Shown here: positions 13,756-18,689 of the stretch, in pieces
How positions within the stretch are numbered: position 1 is the stretch's first letter
How the letters are laid out: each line of letters begins with the position of its first letter
Origin: Planctomycetota bacterium
Lineage (GTDB): Bacteria; Planctomycetota; UBA8108
Assembly (NCBI GenBank): GCA_002695115.1
Contig: NZOA01000036.1
Span: 3,473-22,161, forward strand
Direction of reading: 5' to 3'
Length of the DNA: 18,689 bases
Notes under the pieces: generated by a model
What the model saw: only the letters and a program-made list of their open reading frames with translations
What the model was told of the DNA's origin: nothing
The model's database searches: none
Program-made: the position numbers and the translations under genes

Positions 13756-14678
13756 CGACAATCTTTACGACAGCGGACAGCTTCCTCGAAGCCGTAAAAC
13801 CCGTGGGCAGGGAGAGGCCTGCGGCCGCCGCCGTCATGAAGGCGGCCCTGCTCATCTCCCCGGAAAAATTCCGCATCAGTGAAGAATCCGCCGCTGACAA
13901 TCCCTATATGAAACCAGGCTATCCACTCGACCTCGCGAGGGCCTGTGGACAACACGCGGCTCTCGCGGCGAAGCTCGAGGAGCTCGGTGTGCCCGTTCAC
14001 ATCTTCGGTGGGATCGAGGGCCACGATGATGGGGTCTTCCCCAACAACGTCTTCGCCACCGTGGCAGGCCGGCTGGTCATCGGCTCGATGCGCCACCCCG
14101 TACGACAGCGGGAAGCCCGGCGGGAAGATATCCGGGCCTTCTTCAGCGACTCGCTGGACTATGAGCTCCTCGATCTCTCGGGAGAAGACTGCATCGCCGA
14201 GCTGACCGGCCCGCTGGTCATCGACCGGGCGAGGAATATCGGCTTCTGCGGCATGAGCTCACGTGTCGATGAGGCCGGCTGCGCGTTCATGGCCGATGCC
14301 CTCGGGCTGGAGGCGGTGCTGCGCTTCCAACTCGCGCCGGGCGAATACCACGCGAACCTCGTTCTTGCCGTCCTGGCGGGAGAGGCCTGTCTCGTACATC
14401 CGGAATCCACCCCTGATCCCTTCCTGCTCAAATCTCTCCGATCGATCTATGAAAACAGGCTGCTGGTCCTCGACCAGGCGGAAAAAAATTCCTTCGCCGG
14501 CAATTGCATCACAGCCACCAGGCGGGACCTTCTCTTCAGCCGGACAGCCGCGACGGCCCTGAGGCGGGAGACGAGGTTGAAGCTCGATGAATGGGGCTTC
14601 AGGCTCCATTTCCTGGAGGTTGAGGAATTTGAGAAGGCCGGTGGCAGCGTACGCTGCCTGGTGGCGGAGATCTATTAA
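13752..14678 (+). CDS. Amidinotransferase-superfamily hydrolase, CtlX-like (arginine deiminase-related)
   Basis: This is a 308-residue cytosolic protein of the guanidino-group-modifying fold. Motifs run in the order known for CtlX-type proteins: SPEKFRISEESAADN (36-50), the F96-P-N-N99 substrate loop, E150-L-T-G-x-L-V-I-D, catalytic H200 (EYHANLVL), FAGN (248-251) and the catalytic cysteine in G-G-S-V-R-C302-L-V-A-E-I. The expected reaction is hydrolysis of a guanidino or ureido compound: citrullinase (giving ornithine) by analogy with CtlX, or arginine or dimethylarginine. The start at 13752 has AAGGAG 10 bases upstream. It gives about 28 residues before the conserved core, and an ATG at 13836 is a possible alternative with no SD. 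The TonB-dependent receptor gene follows after 70 bases with its own promoter-like site. Confidence 0.86.
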   Translation: MTTIFTTADSFLEAVKPVGRERPAAAAVMKAALLISPEKFRISEESAADNPYMKPGYPLDLARACGQHAALAAKLEELGVPVHIFGGIEGHDDGVFPNNVFATVAGRLVIGSMRHPVRQREARREDIRAFFSDSLDYELLDLSGEDCIAELTGPLVIDRARNIGFCGMSSRVDEAGCAFMADALGLEAVLRFQLAPGEYHANLVLAVLAGEACLVHPESTPDPFLLKSLRSIYENRLLVLDQAEKNSFAGNCITATRRDLLFSRTAATALRRETRLKLDEWGFRLHFLEVEEFEKAGGSVRCLVAEIY

Positions 14679-14701
14679 CGCCGCGCACGCGGGTCGTGAA
14701 C

Positions 14702-14717
14702 CCTCTTGGAGAAGAGG
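14702..14717 (+). terminator. Hairpin between the CtlX-like and TonB-receptor genes
   Basis: A perfect 6-bp inverted repeat (CCTCTT / AAGAGG) with loop GGAG lies 24 bases after the CtlX-like stop. No T-run follows. It overlaps the putative -35 of the next gene, so it could be an operator rather than a terminator. Confidence 0.35.
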
Positions 14718-14734
14718 TCTCAACGAATTAAAAT
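14706..14734 (+). promoter_or_regulatory. Putative promoter of the TonB-dependent receptor gene
   Basis: TTGGAG (14706-14711) and TAAAAT (14729-14734) are 17 bp apart. Initiation near 14741 leaves a leader of about 8 bases, too short for a riboswitch or SD. Confidence 0.4.
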
Positions 14735-14748
14735 AACGCCCCATCATC

Positions 14749-16992
14749 ATGACCAGACCCCTTCCTTTTACCATCTGCCTGCTCTGCGGTTTCCTCATCG
14801 CGGCCCTCGCCACAACAACGGAAACCGCCAGGGGCCAGGACGCCGCCAGGCCGCCCCGTGAGACGGTCGCGGAAGATGGCGATGGGGAGGCGGACGGCGC
14901 GGCCGGAGAGGACCCCGTCAACACCACCATCGTGATCGGACGGCGCAAGGAAGACGAGATCTTCGAGGTTCCCTCCACCGTTGAATCGCTCTCGGGTAGC
15001 TTCCTCACCCGCAGGCGCGCCTACCGGACCCTGCCGGAGGCCCTCGCCGAGGTCCCCGGCGTCCTTGTCCAGAAGACCGGCCGTGGCCAGGGCTCTCCCT
15101 ATATTCGCGGCTTCACCGGCTTTCGTACCCTCCTGCTGGTCGATGGAATCCGCCTCAACCACGCGGCGATGCGCAGCGGGCCCAACCAGTACTGGGGAAC
15201 CGTCGACCCCCTGACCCTCGACCGCGTCGAGATCTTCAAGGGACCCGCCTCGGTCCTCTATGGAAGCGATGCGATCGGAGGAACCGTCAACGCCCTCACC
15301 AGGAGCCCCACCGTTCTGGATTCCGCCTACTATCGGAGTGAGGACGGCAGCCGACTTTACCACCGCTACTCGAGCGCCGAGCGCTCCCTCACCTCACGAT
15401 ATGAAATCCACGGTGCCCTCACCAAATACTCCGCCATCCTGCTGGGACTCACCGCACGCGATTTCGGAAACCTCCAGGCCGGGGGAGACACCGGGAGCCT
15501 GCCCGAAACCGGCTACAATGAATTTGATGGTGATGCCAAGGTGGTTCTCTACCCGAACGAGGACCTCAAGGTGGTGCTCGCCCTGCAGAGCGTCAAGATG
15601 AATAACGCGCCGAGAACTCACTCGACCGTGTTCACGAGAAGCTACAGGGGCACTGATGATTTCGACATTCTCGAGGCCAGGGACGACGACAGCCATCTCC
15701 AACTCGACCTCAGGCGGGACTTCGACCAGGTCCGCCGCCTCGCCTACGTCCAGACGCATTGGGAGCCGGCCAACTCGAGCTGGCTCGACCGCGTGACCCT
15801 GAGCCTGTCCTGCCAGCGGCACGAGGAGATCGAAAACAGAATCCGTGGGAGCTCCCCCGACGTGCTCAGGAGGCAGGGCTTCGACGACACGGTCTTCGGA
15901 AGTTTTCTCCAGACCGAAAGCGCCTCGAGCATCGGTCTCCTGACCTGGGGAGTGGAGTACTACCGCGACTCAGTCGACTCCTTCTTCGAGGAGTTCGATC
16001 CCGCCGGTTCCCTGGTGACCCCGGGCCGGCCGCGCGGCCCGGTGGCCGATGACGCGACCTACGACCTCCTTGGAATCTATGTCCAGGATGTCTTCAGCCT
16101 CGGTGATCGTACCGAGCTCACCGCCGGAGGCCGGCTGAACTACGCCAGCGCCGATGCGCAGATCGTCGACCCGAATCCCGACGATGACAATGTCATCGAT
16201 CCGGTTTCGGAAAGCTTCTCGGCCGCGGTCGGGAGCCTCAGGGGTACCTACAGGATCAACGCTGACTGGAATCTCTATGGCGGCGTCTCGGAGGGCTTCC
16301 GAGCCCCCAACCTCTCCGACCTGACCCGCTTCGACGTTTCGCGCAGCGGGGAGATCGAGATACCCGCCCCGGAACTGGAGCCCGAGGAGTTTACCTCCCT
16401 GGAGTTGGGCACAAGGCTTTCCATCGGTGACCTCACGGCCTACGCCGCCGCGCACCACACCTTTATCGACGGTCTGATCGTTCGATCCCCGACCGGCGAT
16501 ACGATCGAGGGAATGCCCGTGGTGACCAAGGAAAACACCTCCGACGGGTTCGTGCAGGGCCTCGAGCTTGGCGGCTCCTGGCTCCTGTCGGAGCGGATGA
16601 GCCTCATTGGAGCTCTCGCCTGGCTCGAAGGCGAGTCCGACAACCCGGCCACCGGCGAAGCGGAGCCCCTCAGCCGGCTGATGCCGCTTACCGGCCTGCT
16701 CGGGCTGCGCTGGACCTCCGAAGATCGCAGCTGGTGGATCGAGGGAACCCTCACCATGGTCAAGGGACAGGATCGTCTCTCGGCGAGGGACGCCGCCGAC
16801 ACCCAGCGCATTCCACCGGGCGGCACTCCCGGCTTTACGATCTATTCGATCCGGGGCGGCAAAGAACTGAGCGAAAATCTCGACCTCTTCCTGGGACTCG
16901 AGAACATATCCGACAAGGATTACCGCAACCACGGCTCGGGCCAGAACGAGCCGGGGCTGAACGCGATCATCGGCCTTGACTGGAAATTCTGA
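14749..16992 (+). CDS. TonB-dependent outer-membrane receptor (heme/cobalamin-type)
   Basis: This is a 747-residue outer-membrane transporter that imports a ligand using energy from the TonB complex. Residues 1-30 are a signal peptide ending ARG-Q. An acidic linker leads to a TonB-box-like segment (N58-T-T-I-V-I-G64). The plug domain runs from about 71 to 185, with the classic motifs PGVLVQKTGRGQGSPYIRG, LLLVDGIRLN, VEIFKGPASVLYGSDAIGG. The barrel from about 190 contains EGFRAPNLSDL and the C-terminal H-G-S-G-x-N-E-P-G motif, and ends in Phe (GLDWKF), the outer-membrane assembly signal. The HGSG ending resembles hemoglobin/transferrin and related receptors, but the ligand cannot be fixed. No SD is present. 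The gene ends in UGA and appears monocistronic. Confidence 0.93.
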   Translation: MTRPLPFTICLLCGFLIAALATTTETARGQDAARPPRETVAEDGDGEADGAAGEDPVNTTIVIGRRKEDEIFEVPSTVESLSGSFLTRRRAYRTLPEALAEVPGVLVQKTGRGQGSPYIRGFTGFRTLLLVDGIRLNHAAMRSGPNQYWGTVDPLTLDRVEIFKGPASVLYGSDAIGGTVNALTRSPTVLDSAYYRSEDGSRLYHRYSSAERSLTSRYEIHGALTKYSAILLGLTARDFGNLQAGGDTGSLPETGYNEFDGDAKVVLYPNEDLKVVLALQSVKMNNAPRTHSTVFTRSYRGTDDFDILEARDDDSHLQLDLRRDFDQVRRLAYVQTHWEPANSSWLDRVTLSLSCQRHEEIENRIRGSSPDVLRRQGFDDTVFGSFLQTESASSIGLLTWGVEYYRDSVDSFFEEFDPAGSLVTPGRPRGPVADDATYDLLGIYVQDVFSLGDRTELTAGGRLNYASADAQIVDPNPDDDNVIDPVSESFSAAVGSLRGTYRINADWNLYGGVSEGFRAPNLSDLTRFDVSRSGEIEIPAPELEPEEFTSLELGTRLSIGDLTAYAAAHHTFIDGLIVRSPTGDTIEGMPVVTKENTSDGFVQGLELGGSWLLSERMSLIGALAWLEGESDNPATGEAEPLSRLMPLTGLLGLRWTSEDRSWWIEGTLTMVKGQDRLSARDAADTQRIPPGGTPGFTIYSIRGGKELSENLDLFLGLENISDKDYRNHGSGQNEPGLNAIIGLDWKF

Positions 16993-17016
16993 GCCCTCCC
17001 GGCCGTAACCCCCCGC

Positions 17017-17045
17017 TTGCGCCCCCAACACTCGCTCTGTACCAT
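17017..17045 (+). promoter_or_regulatory. Putative promoter of the symporter operon
   Basis: TTGCGC (17017-17022) and TACCAT (17040-17045) with 17-bp spacing lie in the 107-base gap before the small subunit. This is a weak match. Confidence 0.25.
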
Positions 17046-17099
17046 GGGGCCTCGTTGGATTTCCCGGGAACCTCCCCTCCCCTACGCAGGATTGTTTCG

Positions 17100-17399
17100 A
17101 TGCAGGGCTACTGGCGTAAGAACGTAACGATCATGGTCGTCCTGCTGGCGATCTGGGCCTTCGTCGGGCTCGGCTGCGGCGTTCTCTTCGCCAAGACCCT
17201 CAACCAGTTCAGCCTCGGAGGTTTCCCCCTGGGCTTCTGGTTCGCCCAGCAGGGCAGCATCATCGTCTTCATCATCCTGATCCTGATCTACGCCATCCTG
17301 CTGAACCGCCTCGACAACGAATATTCCGGTGATGCCGGCAAGGAAGAGCTCACGGCGACCACCGAATCCGCGGGCGGCACCGAGGAGACAGAGGAATAA
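17100..17399 (+). CDS. DUF4212 sodium:solute symporter small subunit
   Basis: This 99-residue membrane protein has two helices: VTIMVVLLAIWAFVGLGCGVLF (about 9-30) and a second at about 50-68. Between them lies the family hallmark P-L-G-F-W-F-A-Q-Q-G-S. It matches the small-subunit family that travels with VC_2705-type sodium:solute symporters (TIGR03647 as I recall). The ATG at 17100 is chosen because AGGA lies 8 bases upstream; the longer frame from 17055 adds non-homologous residues. The last codons contain GAGGA, which serves as the SD for the large subunit beginning 4 bases after the stop, so translation is probably coupled. Confidence 0.93.
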   Translation: MQGYWRKNVTIMVVLLAIWAFVGLGCGVLFAKTLNQFSLGGFPLGFWFAQQGSIIVFIILILIYAILLNRLDNEYSGDAGKEELTATTESAGGTEETEE

Positions 17400-17403
17400 C
17401 CCG

Positions 17404-18689
17404 ATGGGAATCAAGGGCTGGACCATCCTCTTCGTCGGAGCTTCCTTCTCCCTCTACCTGGTGATCGCCTGGCTCAGCCGGGTGCGGGACACGAAGGGAT
17501 TCTACGTCGCCGGACGCGGCGTTCCGGCGGCCGCCAACGGCATGGCCACCGCGGCCGACTGGATGAGCGCCGCCTCCTTCATCTCGATGGCGGGCCTGAT
17601 CTCCACCATGGGCTATGCCGGGAGTCAATACCTGATGGGCTGGACCGGGGGCTACGTCCTGCTGGCCCTCCTGCTGGCGCCCTACCTGAGAAAATTCGGC
17701 CACTTCACCGTTCCGGACTTCGTCGGCGACCGCTACTCATCGAACGTCGCCCGCTCCGTCGCCGTCCTCTGCGCCATCTTCATCAGCTTCACCTACGTGG
17801 CCGGGCAGATGCGCGGGGTCGGGGTCGTCTTCTCGCGCTTCCTGGAGGTGGATATCAATATCGGTGTCATGATCGGCATGGCGATCGTCTTCGTCTACGC
17901 CACCCTCGGCGGCATGAAGGGCATCACCTGGACCCAGGTGGCGCAATACTGGGTGCTGATCACCGCCTTCCTGATTCCCGCCATCGCCATCAGCTTCAAG
18001 CTCACCGGCAACCCGGTTCCCCAGATAGGACTGGGAAGCGAGCTGATCACCGGGGATGGCAAGGGAACCGGGCTGCTTGAAAAACTGAACCAGATCAATA
18101 CCGACCTCGGCTTCGCGCGCTACACGGACGCCTTCGGCGGAGACGCCATGCTCAACGTCTTCTGCGTAACCCTGGCGCTGATGGCCGGAACCGCCGGCCT
18201 GCCGCACGTCATCGTCCGCTTCTACACGGTCAAGAACGTCAAGGCGGCGCGCTGGAGCGCCTTCTGGGCTCTCCTGTTCATCGGAATGCTCTACCTGACG
18301 GCGCCCGCCACCGCCGCCTTCGCCCGCTACTATATGATCGACAGCATCGACGGCAAAACCCAGCAGGAGCTGCCCGCCTGGTTTGAAAACTGGGAAAAAA
18401 CCGGCCTCATCCTCTGGCTCGATGATGGAGATGGCAAGCTGAGATACTCCAACAGGGATGACAACGAGGTCTTCAACAAGGGCGGGCTCACAGGCCCGGC
18501 GGCATTGCTGGGCTGGGACAAGATCATTGGCAGCCAGGGGGCCGAAAGAAAAGAAGCCCTCAAGCTCCTCAACGGCCAGAAAAAGATCCGCGGACCGGAC
18601 AAGGACATCATCGTCCTGGCGACACCGGAGATGGCCAATCTATACGCCTGGATCATCGCGCTGGTGGCGGCCGGCGGCCTCGCCGCCGC
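17404..18689 (+). CDS. Sodium:solute symporter large subunit (SSS family, VC_2705/ActP-like), 3'-truncated
   Basis: The frame from ATG 17404 is open for 428 complete codons to the window end, so the gene is cut. It is an inner-membrane cation symporter of the SSS family. Visible features are FYVAGRGVPAAANGMATAADWMSAASF (about 32-59), the TVPDFVGDRY motif near 100-110, YVAGQMRGVG, TLGGMKGITWTQVAQY, and GTAGLPHVIVRFYTVKN (about 260-276). A soluble insert of about 90 residues (roughly 315-415) contains AWFENWEKTGLILWLDDGDGKLRY and ends at ATPEMANLYAWIIALVAAGG, as in the DUF4212-linked subfamily. Substrates in the family are mostly short carboxylates such as acetate; the substrate here is not determined. 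The SD GAGGA is 8 bases upstream, within the small-subunit gene. Confidence 0.93.
   Translation, partial: MGIKGWTILFVGASFSLYLVIAWLSRVRDTKGFYVAGRGVPAAANGMATAADWMSAASFISMAGLISTMGYAGSQYLMGWTGGYVLLALLLAPYLRKFGHFTVPDFVGDRYSSNVARSVAVLCAIFISFTYVAGQMRGVGVVFSRFLEVDINIGVMIGMAIVFVYATLGGMKGITWTQVAQYWVLITAFLIPAIAISFKLTGNPVPQIGLGSELITGDGKGTGLLEKLNQINTDLGFARYTDAFGGDAMLNVFCVTLALMAGTAGLPHVIVRFYTVKNVKAARWSAFWALLFIGMLYLTAPATAAFARYYMIDSIDGKTQQELPAWFENWEKTGLILWLDDGDGKLRYSNRDDNEVFNKGGLTGPAALLGWDKIIGSQGAERKEALKLLNGQKKIRGPDKDIIVLATPEMANLYAWIIALVAAGGLAA

Noticed and set aside
14679..14748. Cobalamin riboswitch or other leader RNA before the TonB-dependent receptor
   Set aside because: The gap is only 70 bases and the likely transcript leader is about 8 bases; no B12-box-like sequence is seen.
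15970..17031. 353-codon minus-strand ORF
   Set aside because: It is antisense to the TonB-dependent receptor, whose plug and barrel motifs are unambiguous.
1..18689. CRISPR array, tRNA, rRNA, insertion sequence or prophage remains
   Set aside because: No regularly spaced repeats, cloverleaf sequences, transposase-like frames or terminal inverted repeats were seen on reading both strands.
1..18689. Genome-wide UGA reassignment as the explanation for the internal UGA
   Set aside because: UGA terminates at least seven other genes here at positions consistent with family length, and several of these stops lie only a few bases from a convergent neighbour.

Overview
The window is GC-rich bacterial chromosome with tightly packed single genes. 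It probably comes from a planctomycete or a related Gram-negative lineage. The lineage clues are a very large secreted protein combining PQQ-type beta-propellers, a LamG domain and a methyltransferase domain; a secreted HExxH protein of the DUF1570/peptidase-MA type; a HEAT-repeat protein; a TonB-dependent receptor, which implies an outer membrane; and sparse Shine-Dalgarno (SD) sites. This assignment is inference, because there is no rRNA or other marker gene here.

Layout: (1) 1-2981, plus strand: a 5'-truncated HEAT-repeat/alpha-beta-hydrolase-like protein whose catalytic triad looks lost, then a secreted gluzincin-like protein. (2) 2985-4193, minus: an MFS permease. (3) 4318-4572, plus: an 84-residue secreted or membrane-anchored protein with an in-frame UGA at codon 28. 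It reads C-V-M-U directly after the signal peptide, and a SECIS-like hairpin follows the UGA. I read this as a small membrane selenoprotein, and it is the main discovery candidate. Ordinary ORF calling breaks it at the UGA. (4) 4589-8716, minus: the 1375-residue propeller/LamG/methyltransferase fusion. (5) 8882-10757: an enolase-superfamily enzyme convergent with a short-chain dehydrogenase. (6) 10875-12075, plus: a low-molecular-weight phosphatase, then endonuclease III. (7) 12104-13612, minus: a CPBP (CAAX-type) intramembrane protease with an extra extracytoplasmic domain. (8) 13752-16992, plus: a CtlX-like guanidino/ureido hydrolase, then a TonB-dependent receptor. (9) 17100-18689, plus: a two-gene sodium:solute symporter (DUF4212 small subunit plus large subunit), with the large subunit cut by the window end.

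The genes do not form one pathway. Probable co-transcribed pairs are the first two genes and the symporter pair. In the symporter pair, the SD of the large subunit lies in the last codons of the small one. UGA ends at least seven genes here (for example the MFS, propeller, enolase, SDR, phosphatase, CPBP and TonB-receptor genes). A genome-wide UGA reassignment therefore cannot explain the internal UGA of the small protein.

I found no tRNA, rRNA, CRISPR array, insertion sequence or long repeat. No gene-free stretch exceeds 300 bases; the longest gap is the divergent region 8717-8881. Several upstream regions carry a TTG-like -35 and a TA-rich -10 with 17-18 bp between them. Some of these sit so close to the ATG that leaderless or very short-leader transcripts are likely.
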